Source of the DNA: Bryoerythrophyllum caledonicum
Lineage: Eukaryota > Streptophyta > Bryopsida > Pottiales > Pottiaceae
Assembly: GCA_963971425.1 (NCBI GenBank)
Contig: OZ020519.1
Coordinates: forward strand, 2,806,028 to 2,870,027
Length of the DNA: 64,000 bases
Reading direction: 5' to 3'
The position numbers were made by a program, and so were the translations under genes. The notes below the pieces were generated by a model. It did no database searches, had not been told where the DNA came from, and worked only from the letters and a program-made list of their open reading frames with translations. Below are positions 1-12,021 of the stretch, piece by piece. Position 1 is the stretch's first letter. Each line of letters opens with the position of its first letter.

Positions 1-716
1 GGCCCTTAATCCTTTATTGCCGAGGAGGCCCAAAAAGGGTATATTGGCATTATTTTGGGCAAATCTCTCTCTATCCCTCTACAAATAAGCTTTGCCTATC
101 CTCAAATTGGGGATCACATGCAACTCCTAGATGCCAAATCTGACTACTACAACCCCTACATAAGTAATTTTGGTGAATTAGTGTTGCAATGATATGTATC
201 TAATGTGTATATGATATTCTGCAGAATCTATCATGTTCATAGAATCCCCTAGGTCTCGGTGGTCATGCTTGGCACTACAGGGTAAACACCTTCAAAATCG
301 ACGGAGCATATTCTACATCCGAATTGCATTCAAAGGAAGAAAATCCTACTTTATAGATTTGGCCTTGGCCTCCCTTGCCAATCTTCCTTCCCAACACCAA
401 CCCACAGTCCCCGATTCAAAAAAGCCACTCTCCGGATTCGCCTCCTACAAACCTCACTATTGACATAAAGCCCACATGATTTTTTTGAATGGACATTTGT
501 TAGGCCTCACACGGCATGAGGCTCTGCTCCCAAAGTTCCCCGGCGTTACAACCACGTTCCTAGGTCTCCCACCCCTGAGGCACGCGGTACTTGAGTGGAA
601 GGCCTACAATACTGCCTCTACATGTCAAATTTGTGTAGAAAAATCCTTTGGGCTTTACGTAGTATGACGCCCCATTCGAGGGGCCTTGGCCTTCAAACTG
701 TACAATAGGGTGACAT
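1..716. other. Unassigned flank, no gene recognised
   Basis: The short open frames here have no recognisable domains, low-complexity signature or splice-like structure. I see no transposon ends. It is simply the flank of the repeat remnant that starts near 717. Confidence 0.5.
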
Positions 717-1156
717 TCAAATTGGTGTTTGGGCAATTCCACGGACGGTGTCCCACACTGCTGCCAACTTTGACACCCTCCACAGGGCTGCATTTTTTTT
801 AATTTTATCCTGAAATTTTAGGGACAACATCACCTTTATGTTGAAAATATGCATACCAAATTTCAAGTCCAGTGGACTTATAAAACAAAAGATATTAAAG
901 ATTAACCACCATGGGGTAGATGTGAGAAAAGTTTCATAGCTGCCAACTGACACCCTCCCAAGGATTGAGGAAATTTTTTTTGCCCATGGGATTTTTGGAG
1001 TGAAAACACCTTTATGTTGATTACATGTGTGGAAATTCCTGTGTGGAGTTCCTACTTTTAAACGAGGCTGTGAACTATTTTGGTTCCGCCACAGTCCAAT
1101 GATCTTTGTGCAGGCGCTGCGGTTGCATTGCGCAGGCGCTTCGGATTTTTGGAGTG
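717..1156 (+). repeat. Remnant of the TTGACACCCTCC foldback family
   Basis: Two diverged units occur here, each with a 'gctgccaac...gacaccctcc' head near 763 and 940, followed by a stretch on the theme 'acctttatgttga...acatgtg'. The same unit builds the TA-flanked element at 43465-44771. Terminal inverted repeats are not preserved. The copia element at 1162 is inserted at the right edge of this remnant. Confidence 0.6.
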
Positions 1157-1161
1157 AAAAC
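1157..1161. repeat. Copia target-site duplication AAAAC (left copy)
   Basis: AAAAC directly precedes the LTR at 1162 and is repeated at 6198-6202 directly after the other LTR. Five bases is the usual Ty1/copia duplication length, which fixes both element ends. Confidence 0.9.
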
Positions 1162-1347
1162 TGTTGAAGTACAATGTATTCACAGTACAGATGCAAACGG
1201 AGCTGCGCTAGTGCGCCTCAATATTTATTAAGCTAAGAGGTGAATATATACATAACGATGTCTGTGCAGACAGACAGGATGGATGAGAAAGCGGCATAGT
1301 GGATGAAGGTGTGTATGAACAGATGAACGAGAGCGTTATTCTCAACA
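1162..1347 (-). repeat. Copia 3' LTR (186 bp)
   Basis: Starts TG and ends CA. It matches 6012-6197 except for about three substitutions, two in the stretch near 1258-1264 and one near 1312. It lies downstream of the polyprotein on the minus strand, so it is the 3' LTR. Confidence 0.95.
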
Positions 1348-1362
1348 GCCTCCCTCGCTCTC
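1348..1362 (-). other. Polypurine tract of the copia element
   Basis: Read on the minus strand this is GAGAGCGAGGGAGGC, abutting the 3' LTR. Such purine runs prime plus-strand DNA synthesis. Confidence 0.7.
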
Positions 1363-1420
1363 GACTTCATTTCGTGCGACGTTTGATTTCAGTATCGTAA
1401 GGATGTTGAAGTTCAGAGTT

Positions 1421-4400
1421 CTAGGTTGCGGTAGATAGTTCAATGATACCAGCGTTGTATATGTCCAGACTGAACTTGCTAAACGGTAGTGGCTTCGTTA
1501 GGAAGTCGGCCTGCTGGTCTTGAGTTGGAGTGTAGTGAACCTTTACTTGTCCGTTTTGAGTGGCTTCTCTTACAAAATGAGCTTGAATTCCGATGTGCTT
1601 AGTTTGTGTATGTAGGATTGGGTTCTTACTAACTTGATACTGGACTGGTTGTCGCTTAACAGACATGTGGCCCCAGGTATTGCAATTCCCAATTCTTCAA
1701 GAAGGTTACGGAAGTAGATTATATCTTTGGATGCATCCGTAAGTACTCGATATTCAGCTTCTGTCGTAGACAGAGAGACTGTTGGCTGCAATTTGCTAGT
1801 CCAAAAAATGCATGATGCTCCGAGCTTGTGTAGTATGCCTGATGTTGAGCGGCGGGTGTCTATATCTCTACCCCAATCTGCATCGGCATAGGCATGATAA
1901 GTGTCGGAGCTAGATGAAGGTAAAAATAATCCATAGTGCATTGTGCCCTTAATGTATCTGAGAATACGTTTTGCTGCATGAAGATGTTCCAGCTCCGGCG
2001 TGTCCATGTATCGAGCTACGCACCCAACTGAATAGCTAATATCTGGACGTGTATTCATAAGATATATTAAGCTTCCAACTATGGATCTATATAATTCAGC
2101 GTTGACTACTTCTGTTCCGATGGATTTCTGAAGAGTGATATGGGGATCCATGGGAAGCTGGCTTGAATTACAATTTGTCATTCCGAACCGATGGAGGAGT
2201 TTCCGAATGTATGCAGTCTGGGTCAACAATATGCCATCCCGCAGCTTACGTATCTCTGCTCCGAGGTATATACTAGCATTGCCCATATCAGTCATCTCAA
2301 ACTCTCGTTTTAAAGCGTCTTTAAGAGCTGCAATCCGGTTCTTGTCATCGCCCGTTATTAACAAATCGTCAACGTACAATAGAATGAACACACGCTTCCC
2401 TTCTGTCGTCGCAAAGTAAAGGTTCGGATCGTACTTGCTGCGGATATAGCCTTGCTTGGTGAGCCACGTGTCGATTCTGGAATACCAAGCTCGCGGCGCT
2501 TGCTTCAGCGCGTACAACGCTCATTTGACCCTACAGACTTTTGTTGGATCCCCTGCATTGGGGAAGCCTTCAGGTATTTCCATCAAGACATCTTCATTGA
2601 GCACACCATTCAGGAAGGCTGTTTTCACATCGAGCTGGTGAAGATCCCAATTGTTTTGTGCAGCTAAGGCTAACATAATTCGGATTGTGCTCCACCTGAC
2701 TACCGGAGCAAAGATGTCGTCATAGTCAATTCGAGCACGTTGCTGAAACCCTCTTGCCACTATTCTTGCTTTAAGTTTATTGTTGTCACCATTTTGTTTA
2801 ATCTTGAAGAGCCATTTGGCAGTAATGGGCATGCAATCTTGAGGTCTTTCTATAACTTCCCAGGTGTTGTTGCGTAATATCGAGCTTACTTCACTATTGA
2901 TAGCTTGTTGCCACCCTTCATGCTTGATAGCATTAGTGAAGTTGGAAGGTTCTTCTCTTGATTCAGTACTCAATGTCCAAAAATCATGTAGACGCTGCGA
3001 TGGTCTCTTGTCGCGAGCTGGGTAACGCCTTCCTGATGTACTAGTTGCTTCATTACTTGCCTCCCTACTTGGTAGAGACCCTGATGGCTACGAGCAATCT
3101 GTAGATGCTGGTGATATTGATATCTTTAGAGATACCCCTTGTTGTTGTTGATATCCGCTATGATTTAAGGTCTCAGATGATGAGATGGAGTGTTGTGGCA
3201 GATGAAGCATCACAGGCTGAGGCGGTTGGTGCCTACCTAGCTCCCGCAGTTCGTGCGACTTCTCTTGCACTAGTTGGTCAGTGTGGCATTGTAGCCGTGC
3301 TTCTTGTCCCTGATCCCCGTGGCTTTCGTTGCAGGTATCGGAGTGGGCTTCCGAAAGGTGCTCCATTTCTTTAAAATAAGTGCGGTTGTCACTAGCTGAA
3401 GTTACGGAAAGTGGTGTACCATGAACGTGACTACTGGTGTCATTTGAGAAAGGTTGGTCCTGGCTTAATTCCTGAGGCATGCGAGGTTCTAAGTTTGGAG
3501 AGTTTCTATCGTGTGTCACGTCGCTTGCACGTGAAAGTGGTGTGACAAAGCTAAAATCAGCTATCGATGACAAGGAATCAGGTTGCAGGTGTTGGTACCC
3601 TACGTGTTCTTCATCAAACACCACATCTCTGCTGATAACTATCTTCCGTCTAATATTGTCGTATAATCTAAACGCTTTTGACTCAGCATCATATCCAACA
3701 AACATGCACTTGCGAGTGCGTTTGTCAAGCTTTTGACGCTCTCCCTGAGGTACATGTACATATGCCATGGAACCAAAAAAATTCAAATACTGGAGATTTA
3801 CTGGCATACCTGTGAAGCTTGTTTCCGGAGGGATGCCAAAGTTCGATCTTGTGGGACTCTTGTTTATAAGATAAGTTGCCATTGAGACTGCTTCAGGCCA
3901 AAGAAATGTCGGGAGGTTGCTATCAGCTGCAATACTACGTGCTCGCTCCAAAATTGTTCGATTTCTCCTTTCCGCTACACCGTTCTACTGTGGCGTTTTT
4001 GGCTGCGTTAATTCTCGTGTAATCCCATGCCGTGAGCAGTAACCAATAAAGTCTTGGGATAGATATTCTCCGCCCCGATCAGACCTCAGAGTGCGCAATC
4101 TTCTGCCTGTTTCAACTTCCAGTTTTGCTTTAAAGTTGCGAAAAATATGAAAAGTCTCACTCTTTTGCTTTAAGAAATAGGTCCAGCTCTTGCGCGAGTG
4201 ATCATCGGTGAAAACAAGAATAAACCTTGAACCTCCTAATGACGGTTGAGGCATCGGTCCCATAACATCGGTGTGAATGCGTTTGCCTGGAAACTTGGCA
4301 CGGGTCTCCGATTTTCTTGGAAATCGTTCTCTGTGTTGTTTACCGGCCAAGCAGCTTGCACATATACGTTTGTCAACATTGATGTCAAGAAGCCCATGAG

Positions 4401-5862
4401 CATGCAAAGATCGTGACAAGAAGCTGAGCCCAGAGTAACTGATGTGTCCAAGTCTCCGATGCCATATCTCTGCAGTGTCGCTGCTTTCTGTCAAAAGAAC
4501 TTCCGGAGATACTTCCTGTAAATAATATAGTCCATTTGTACAATCTCGGCAACCTGTGGCAACTAAGTTGTTGTGTTTATAGATCCAACATTGAGTCTTA
4601 GTGAACGTTACGTTGTGACCTGCATCTGTTATGGCACCTATAGATGCTAAGTTTTTCTTCAACGAAGGCACGTAACAAACATTCTCCAATTTTATTTCTC
4701 CAGAACTGGTGTTCAAGGTGGAAGTCCCTATTCCCTTCACGGGATGAGACTCTCCTCCACCTGTCTTGACATCACTGTGATAACTAGTTTGAGCAGGTGG
4801 ATAGTCAAACTTGTTGACATCGGATGCAACATGTGATGTTGCGCCACTATCAAGATACCACGGATTGTAGCCTACCTGATCATAATAGTACTGAGAACTC
4901 ATGTAGGCATCAAGAACTTCAGCTGAATATGCATAATCCGTACCTCCTGAAGCTTGTGTCACTGTCTGTCTGCAGTCCCTTGCGATATGACCGCTTTTGC
5001 CACAGTTGTAGCAGATAATATCTGCCCTGGTTGAAGATGCATGTGCCGGTGTAGCTGGTTGCCATGATGAGCCACGACCTCTGCCTGGTGGTCTTCCAAG
5101 TCCGCGTCCCCAGGACGGTGGCGGTGGCATGCGCCACCATGGTGGTGGTCGACCCCAGCGTCCACGTCCTCTGTTGCTTCCGTTTTGCTGCTGGCTTGGT
5201 GTGTTGATCGACGCCTTCTTGTTGAAGCTCACTGCCAGCGCTTCTTTATCGCCATGTAACTAAAGTCGATGCTCTCGTCTATTCTGCTCTGTCTGCAACT
5301 TGGAACTCAAACGTGCAAATGATATGTCGGGGTCAAGTTGCGCTAGTGTCATCACAATGCTCTCGAATGATAGCGGAAGGCCATTGAGCACTATGTCGTT
5401 GAGGTCGCTGTCTTCCATCTTGTCTCTCAAGGAGGTGAGGCGGTTCCGTAGTTCACGGGCCTTCTTGAGGAACTCATCCACCGAGCCTCCTTCAACCATC
5501 TTCAGCGAGTTTAGCTGCGCTCTTAACATCAGAATTTGAGACTTGTCTCCCGCCGCGTACTGGTCCTTGAGTGCCTTCCAGATGACTGCTGGATCTGTGT
5601 GATCTTCGATAAGATCAACAATATCATCATTCACAGAGTTAGCTATCAGTCGACAAGCTAAGGCTTTTCTCTTGTTAAAGATGACCTCTGAAATACTCTC
5701 GCCTTCTAAAGTGACTGGGAACGTATCTGGCTTCCTCTCTTCTTCAGTAATATACCAAAGACTCTCAGCCCTTAGATTCCTCTTCATTTTGAGGCTCCAT
5801 ATGTGGAAGTTCTCTGTCCCTCTCAACTTCTCACTCTCCTTGATAACAGTGTGTTCTGTCAT
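1421..5862 (-). pseudogene. Copia gag-pol polyprotein, disrupted
   Basis: From the ATG at 5862 the frame encodes gag, a CCHC knuckle (CYNCGKSGHIARDC, about 4972-5013), protease (YLDSGATSH, near 4851), the integrase HHCC and DDE regions with 'LRSDRGGEY' and 'NGVAERRNRT', reverse transcriptase with YVDDLL, and RNase H with 'YADADWG' and 'TTEAEY'. All pieces down to about 1635 share one frame, interrupted by stops at 5260-5262 (TAG), 3985-3987 (TAG), 3088-3090 (TAG) and 2521-2523 (TGA). The 3985 stop falls inside the integrase motif and the 2521 stop inside the conserved 'ALYALKQAPRAW' region of RT. A one-base loss near 1632 shifts the RNase H tail to another frame ending at 1421. At least two stops look like C-to-T changes of Gln and Arg codons. 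Confidence 0.93.
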
Positions 5863-5999
5863 GGTGCTGGTCTATGCTCTGGTCGGTGCAATGCACCACC
5901 AATCGTTTTTGCAATGCTACTCTAAGGTCAGATGCTAGTGCACCCAGACTACTTCTTCCTTAACTCTCTCTCACTGTGTACTGTGACTCTACTAACCAA

Positions 6000-6011
6000 G
6001 CTCTGATACCA
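6000..6011 (-). other. Primer-binding site, initiator tRNA-Met
   Basis: On the minus strand this reads TGGTATCAGAGC immediately after the 5' LTR. It is the classic plant copia primer site complementary to the 3' end of initiator tRNA-Met. Confidence 0.93.
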
Positions 6012-6197
6012 TGTTGAAGTACAATGTATTCACAGTACAGATGCAAACGGAGCTGCGCTAGTGCGCCTCAATATTTATTAAGCTAAGAGGTGAATATATA
6101 CATAACGGTGTATGTGCAGACAGACAGGATGGATGAGAAAGCGGCATAGTGGATGAAGGTGCGTATGAACAGATGAACGAGAGCGTTATTCTCAACA
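6012..6197 (-). repeat. Copia 5' LTR (186 bp)
   Basis: Partner of 1162-1347, upstream of gag on the minus strand. It is flanked on its outer side by AAAAC at 6198-6202. Confidence 0.95.
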
Positions 6198-6202
6198 AAA
6201 AC

Positions 6203-7242
6203 AACCGCATGCAGCGCCTGCGCAATGCTCATCACAGATCTAGTCTTGCTAGGCTACCGACACCCAAACGGAGGTCGATTGCGATGACCAACATGATCCA
6301 AGTACCGGTGATCATGCGCTCCACGGCAGAACCAGCAACGGCGCTAGCTCTCCGATGGGACCAGAAGGAGAAGCTTCAGAAGCTGACACAGGTCTGCGTC
6401 CTCGGTAAGGTATACACCAGTGTATATTGAGCCCTAAAGCCCTGAATTATACACGAGTGACTTATCGTCCCACGCGGTTGAACAGTCCCACGAGGTATCA
6501 AGACTTGGATCAGGGGGACCAGACTGTCGCCTCTGCTGCAGATTACATGAAAACCTGGTCGTATTGGCGTCTTATGGTCATGCATGCATGCATGTCAATA
6601 CAGAACTCATGGTGCACGAGCAGCTTCTAACGGTGGGATTCCTCTCAGATGGGCTCTCGGGTATCCAACGTTCATTCCACACAAACACAGGAAACGTAGA
6701 CTTCAGTGGTTTACTTACTTCGAAGGTAGAAAGTTGTAGAAGGCATGTCATGCATGACACAAAACTGCACCGGCATGTATCAAAGGCCACCCTGACAAGC
6801 TTGACCATCATCAAAGGAACTTCTACATCCAATAGCTGCAACCAAAGCAACAACAAGCGAGTACTAAACGTCGATATTCAGGCATTTGTTGGCATAGTGC
6901 AACTACACTCGCCACTACAACCTAAATAGCACATGCTACCCTTAATTCCTCCTTTCAACCCATGATCAACATCATGACAGACATGCCAAACCACCATCGA
7001 AGGAACTTGTACAACCAATAGCTGCAAGCAAAGCAGCAACAATCCAGCACTAAGTGACATTCAAACCATGATCAAGAGAGAGTAACGCGAGCCTTCAGAC
7101 CCACATGAATCGTTGGCATAGAGCAACTAAATACGCCACTAGGACCTAAATAGCACATGCTACCCTTCATTCCTCCTTTCAACATCATGACAGAATGCGA
7201 AACGAGGAAGCGACGCTTCTGCTCGCTCAGCCAAAAGCAGGT
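6203..7242. repeat. Non-coding spacer with a tandem duplication (about 6806-7190)
   Basis: Two consecutive diverged units of roughly 185 bp share 'aggaacttNtaca', 'ccaatagctgcaa', 'ttggcata', 'cctaaatagcacatgctacc' and 'attcctcctttcaac'. The first spans about 6806-6985 and the second about 6995-7190. The remainder (6203-6805) has no recognisable gene. The duplicated block lies about 280 bp beyond the stop of the pyruvate kinase gene, so it may lie in its 3' untranslated or flanking region. Confidence 0.6.
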
Positions 7243-7295
7243 GTGTAGGGTTAAGGCTAGGGTTACGGTAAAGGGTTTAGGGTTTAGGGTACTTG
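7243..7295 (+). repeat. Short interstitial TTTAGGG-like tract
   Basis: Contains 'gggtttagggtttagggta' plus degenerate 'agggtta' copies. Two or three perfect plant-type telomere heptamers occur in tandem. It is too short and degenerate to indicate a former chromosome end. Confidence 0.55.
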
Positions 7296-7375
7296 GTTCA
7301 TCGTATAGCCATGAATCAAGCCGGCCTCACGCACTAAAAGGCAACCAGCCAAAGGGGCACCCTCCCAACGCCATC

Positions 7376-7399
7376 GCTGCTGCTGCTGCTGCTGCTGCT
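7376..7399 (+). repeat. (GCT)8 microsatellite
   Basis: Eight perfect GCT units lie just downstream of the pyruvate kinase stop codon. Confidence 0.95.
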
Positions 7400-7468
7400 C
7401 CAATTCATCCCAAGCTTTCTCATCATACACTTCTCCCAATCGCGTCTACCACGGTCTATGATATCAAA

Positions 7469-10135
7469 CTAAGGGATTCTGCGGACCTGGATGGACTGCA
7501 GCATGTCCGCGGAGGAGACGTCGGAGACGGCCACGATGAGGTCGCCCTTTTTCATCATGCCGCGCGCCTTGAGCAGCGCGAACGTCCGGCGCAGGTTGCT
7601 CTCCATGTCGCCGGAGAAGTCCAGGCGGAACGGGATGAGTCCCCACTGCAGGTTCAGCCGCTGCCGCACCGTCTTGGTGTCCGTGAACGCGAAGATGGGG
7701 CAGTCCGGGCGGCACCGCGACAGGAGCGACGCCATGTAGCCGCGCCTAGTGTACACGAAGATGGCGTCCACTTCCAGCCTGTTGGCTGCCAATTCGGAGC
7801 ATCCACGAAGATGTTGGCATGAGATTGTAGAGGAGAAACTACTCATCTTACCCACTGATACTATAGGGGGAGTCACAGTAGTCACAACAGCTTTCAGGGC
7901 ATGGATTCTTTGATGAGAGTGAGTTACTTCATATAAGTGCAAGTTATCTTGAGTTATCATTCTCCCATTATATAGAACGTTTGATGATAATGGGAGTCAC
8001 ACAAGCCCAATTCTCTAAAAATGTGTTGTATGGGGAAGTTATTTCACCTAGTGTGAGAGGTCACTTACCCATCTGAGCAGCGGAGTTACAGATATTCTCT
8101 GAGATGCGGTCATGAAGCGCGGGGGAGAGTTCCGGGAGACGATCCGATGCGTGCTGCTTGTTCTCGCGACACCACGACTCCATGCGCAGACTGACCGTGC
8201 GCAGCACACTGAGCGCCTTCTCCGGGAACAGACCCATGGCAGACTCCCCTGATAACATCAACGCATCCGCTCGTTGCCTCACAGCCTCAGACACATCAGC
8301 CACCTGTAGCACAATGAGAAGCCAATAGGTTTTAGAGAATGGTCCAGATTTTTCAGAGAGGGTTTCAGGATGTGGTGTTCTGACCTCTGCTCGCGTGGGA
8401 GTGGGAAACTCAATCATGGACTCCAGGAGCTGCGACGCCACAATGACTGGCTTGTTCAGTTCCCTGCACAAATTCACAATCGCCTGCTGTACAGAAGGCA
8501 CTTGCTCCAGTGGAATCTGAGCGCCCAGATCACCACGAGCCACCATGGCGCCATCTGAGACGCGAATGATGTCCTCCAGGTTCTTCAATGAGTCGCTGCT
8601 CTCAATCTTCGCAAACACTCCAATTGACCTGTTCAAGGATCCAGTGAGTCAGGAAACCAACAAAGACATGTGGGACAACAATCACAAGACGTTTGAATCC
8701 CTGCACAGAAAGATGAGATCAAAGGTCGGAACTATAGATAGGGCTGGTTGCTCGTACCCGTCGGGTGATCTCGCTTGAATGTAGCTCTTGAGATGCTTGA
8801 TCACCTCACCTGTCCTTACAAAGGAGACGGCAATGAAATCCACCTCTTCTGCAATTCCAAAGTCGATGTCAATCCAATCCTGCAGAGAAAGAAAAGCCAA
8901 GACTCCTTTCAGCGCCACAACATTCCTCAAAACCTCCAAAACTGTAGTTAGTCACATCAGAAACCCCATCCAAAGTGTGTGATCTGTAAAATTCAAGACG
9001 GTCTGTTTCACCTTGGGTGAGATGGTGGGAAGCATGGCGTTGCGCTCTCGAACCAACCGCCCTTCCCTCCAGAAAGTGAGATTCGCACGAGGAAGCAGCA
9101 GACCAGGATCAGTGCACTTGCACTTCACGTCAGGACCGACCTTCTCGATTACATCAAACCGGACCATTCCTCCGTCCACCACCAACTCATCCCCAACTCT
9201 TACATCTGCAAACACAGGTCTCATGCTCAATTTCACCTTCACTTTCTCCGACTCATCCAATTATCCAATAAAGAATGAAGGTTACCTTCAGCGAATCCAT
9301 CGTAGTTTACAATTGTGGTGCGCTCTGGAAGAGTGTCGAGCTTGCGCACGGTGAAGATCCAATCCTCACCATCCTGAGCACAAACAATCCAGCCAATTCA
9401 ACAACAGGAATTCAACCAACAGCTTTTCTCACAGAAAAAACCACAATAATCTCGCCATTTGTGCTGAGAACAACATCACAAAAACTGAGGAAGCTTCGTC
9501 GTCTAACCCTAACTTTTGAAGCGATGGAAGAGACAAACCTCGGCTTTGACGGAGGGAGCGCCATCGAAGTCGCCGATATGGATTTCGCTGCCCTCGGTGT
9601 CCATCATGATGGCGACAGAGTACCCCTTCTCGGAGTTCAAGCTGCGCACGTTGCGGATGACCTCCGTGTGCCACTCGCGCGTGCCATGGCACATGTTGAG
9701 GCGCGCCACATTCATGCCGCCCATGGCCAGCGCCTCCAGCTGCTCGGGCGCGCACGTCGCGGGGCCGATGGTGCAGATGAGCTTGGTCCTCCGCGTGCTC
9801 CGAAACCCATTCTCCTTCAGCTCCGCCTCCGTCACGGCGTCCACCTCCATCGACTGCTGCCGCGCCGATGCTGCCTCAGCTGCGGCCGGAGTCTTCACCA
9901 ACGGAGTTGCCCCGTTGCTGCCCTTCTCCAACCCCACTGCCCCGACCTCCGCCCGCACCACCATCCCCCTACCCTGCCTCCTCGCCCGGAACGAGAGCGC
10001 GGCAGCAGCTCTGCTCCCAATCATCTCCCCGTGTAAATGTGCCCCAAACAGAACCGACGACGACGCGCGGAGCGCCTGCGTGTGCGCCATCGCCATCGGC
10101 TGCAAACTATCCCTCCTTCTCTTCACAACAACCAA
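7469..10135 (-). CDS. PKP1: Plastid pyruvate kinase, alpha subunit type
   Basis: Converts phosphoenolpyruvate and ADP to pyruvate and ATP in plastids, feeding fatty-acid synthesis. Seven exons, all GT-AG: 10135-9539, 9373-9286, 9205-9012, 8879-8758, 8628-8385, 8303-8069, 7785-7469. The phases join exactly and give 598 residues. Motifs in order: '[13 protein letters not shown]', '[14 protein letters not shown]', '[15 protein letters not shown]', '[15 protein letters not shown]', 'FAKIES', '[16 protein letters not shown]', '[10 protein letters not shown]', 'DMLQSIQV'. The DTEGSE and GAQIPLEQV variants mark the plastid alpha subunit rather than beta or cytosolic enzymes. The first about 100 residues are Ala/Ser/Arg-rich, a likely transit peptide. 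Met14 or Met16 (near 10096 or 10090) could be the true start. A small insertion (VSSAD) precedes the C-terminal MLQSIQV. Introns are 80-283 bp. Confidence 0.95.
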
Positions 10136-10345
10136 TTTTTCTCTTCACAGCAACCAATCCCTCGCTTCACAGCAAGCAATTCCTCCGTTCTCAGCAAGCA
10201 ATTCCTCACTTCTCAGCAAGAAATTTTTTCCCTCTCTTCACAGCAAGCAATTCCTCCGTTCTCAGCAAGCAATTCCTCACTTCTCAGCAAGGAATTGTTT
10301 CCCTCTCTTCACAGCAAGCAATCCTTCCTACTCTTCACGGCAAAG
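10127..10345 (-). repeat. Minisatellite in the pyruvate kinase 5' leader
   Basis: A unit of about 71 bp built from 'cagcaagcaattcctc' sub-repeats occurs about twice, with partial copies on both sides. It begins at the proposed start codon and extends upstream, so it probably lies in the 5' untranslated region or proximal promoter. It is CT-rich on the plus strand and hence GA-rich in the transcript. Confidence 0.75.
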
Positions 10346-10584
10346 CAAACAAATCCGTCCTTCTCTTCACGGATGGACTGAAAGGAGAAGTTTTGGTGAT
10401 ATTGTTGTAGTGTTGGAGGAGCATACGAGGTCGGAGCCCCCTCCGAGGCGATGGGATCTTGGGCTCTTGTAGATTTTGGGGCTTCACATGTACGTGAATT
10501 GAAGATTGTTTTTGAGGTGTGGGTCCGAGAGAGTGCTTTTTTGGAGATTTGGTTTCTATCTGTTTATGAGGGTTTTTTCCTTAA

Positions 10585-11512
10585 CCCCTAAATTTCCAAG
10601 AGTCCCGTCGGGGGGCATTAGAAGGTTTGGGCAGGTTCCTATGATAGTTTTCTTTGAAATTTTTAATGTAGATGAACAATACTGAAAGCTTTCTGTGAGT
10701 CCAGTTTTTTCCTAAATCCGATATTTCATGAAAAAAAATTAGGGTTTTGAAGTTTAATTGGGGAGAGCGGGTAGGTCGGGCAACTCCAAAAACTTTTGCT
10801 AGGAAACTCTATTGAATGTGAGATTTCCAGTTCTAGCTAATAATATTATTTCCTTTCGTATGGTCAACAAAAATCTCTTGTCTTTAGTGGAAAAAGGCAT
10901 GTAAATCTGGGTCAAACATTTTCACACATTTTCGTACGTTGTCGTACATTGTACGTACCAAAAAAACTTCTTCTTTTTCACATAAAACGAAGTTGAGATC
11001 ATCATATTTTCTACTTTTTATTTTTCCCGGAGCATTATGTGGTGTAAACCTTCTTATTGACCATTCGGATTCTCATTCTAAAACATACTAAGCTCACAAA
11101 AATTATATAAGGCAAGTTGACAATTTTTGAACCTCCACTCCTTCCACAATTTTTTTTAATATGCTACATCCTTTTTCTACCTCTAAAAATTGGAATGCAT
11201 GAGCTAACATCATGCTTAACATGATGGTAATGAATTTAGACCTTGTGTAGTGCAAAAATTTGACACCAAGTGAAGTAATCCACTAAACGTAGGGAAGAAA
11301 ATAGACCCTATTCACTACTTCAAACACTATAATATTACAATCCGTAAGGTCAAACTTTATGAAAATTTTAATGTAAGTTACTTGATAAGTCTTAATTGAG
11401 ATCCCACGGTTAAAACTAGAAGTAAATGTTTTTTGTTTTGTCCTTACTCATTGCACTAAAACGAGCATTTTTGAAGTGTTTTTGGAGTGAAATTGTCAAA
11501 GAAATTTAGGAA
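10585..11512 (+). mobile_element. TTAA-flanked non-autonomous element (piggyBac-like), copy 1
   Basis: Left end TTAA (10581-10584) then CCCCTAAATTTCC; right end GAAATTTAGGAA then TTAA (11513-11516). It is 928 bp with no coding capacity. Internal landmarks such as 'ccaaaaaaacttcttctt' and 'cttattgaccattcggatt' recur at 14079-14850 and 39086-40290. TTAA duplication and CCC-type ends are the hallmark of piggyBac elements. Confidence 0.8.
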
Positions 11513-11675
11513 TTAAAGTAAAGAGGTAGCACAGTGTAGCTTTTCTTATTACTTTTTGATAGCATTGACTCTCTTTCTCCTTCACAGCAACCGATCCGTC
11601 CTTCTCTACACGGATGGATTGGAATTTCAGAACTTCAGGGAAAGGATGTTGATTTTGTGTTTTTTTTTGGTGATA

Positions 11676-12021
11676 AGGTATGCCTCTTCATAACCAACAA
11701 AAACCCACAGCCAACGCCTATAAAATTGGGGTATATCCAACCCTCTTCTATCCCATTACCACCAACTCAGTTCCAAATGGAGGTTTGCTATTAGTCAAAA
11801 CCCTTACTTTTGGTCGTTGGTTATGGGGGGTATCTACGCTGGCCACCCACTAAACATGGCTGCACAGTTCAAAAATTCATAACTAATTCAATTTTCATCA
11901 AAAAAATATGAAATCACTTGGATTGGAATTGTAATTCAATTCGCTATGACTGAAAAATATTAGTATAATTATATCCTCTCTCCATATATTCCTTAACTTG
12001 TCGGTTTTAGGGGGCTTACCT
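11676..12021 (-). mobile_element. TA-flanked MITE, family M1, copy 1
   Basis: A 346-bp element between TA dinucleotides at 11674-11675 and 12022-12023, with ends AGGTATGCC and GGGGCTTACCT. It is inverted relative to the copies at 12356 and 45862. The paralogous flank at 10391-10420 carries a single TA with no insert, which proves insertion with TA duplication. Confidence 0.9.

Larger units (their letters stand above)
1162..6197 (-). mobile_element. Ty1/copia LTR retrotransposon, complete ends, defective
   Basis: A 5036-bp element with two 186-bp LTRs that begin TGTTGAAG and end TCTCAACA, an AAAAC target duplication, an initiator-Met tRNA primer site and a purine-rich tract. The LTRs differ at three positions by eye, so the insertion is fairly young. 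Internal order on the minus strand is gag, protease, integrase, reverse transcriptase, RNase H, the copia order. The coding region carries four in-frame stops and one frameshift, so this copy cannot act autonomously but could be mobilised in trans. Confidence 0.95.

Noticed and set aside
503..521. Small GCCTCA...TGAGGC hairpin
   Set aside because: Six-base stem with no adjacent gene or tail; expected by chance in this length.
7243..7295. Telomere fusion relic
   Set aside because: Only two or three perfect heptamers. Such short tracts occur commonly inside plant introns and promoters.
9275..10472. Long plus-strand open frames opposite the pyruvate kinase first exon
   Set aside because: They are antisense shadows of a GC-rich exon. 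The minus strand has matching PK motifs and valid splice sites.
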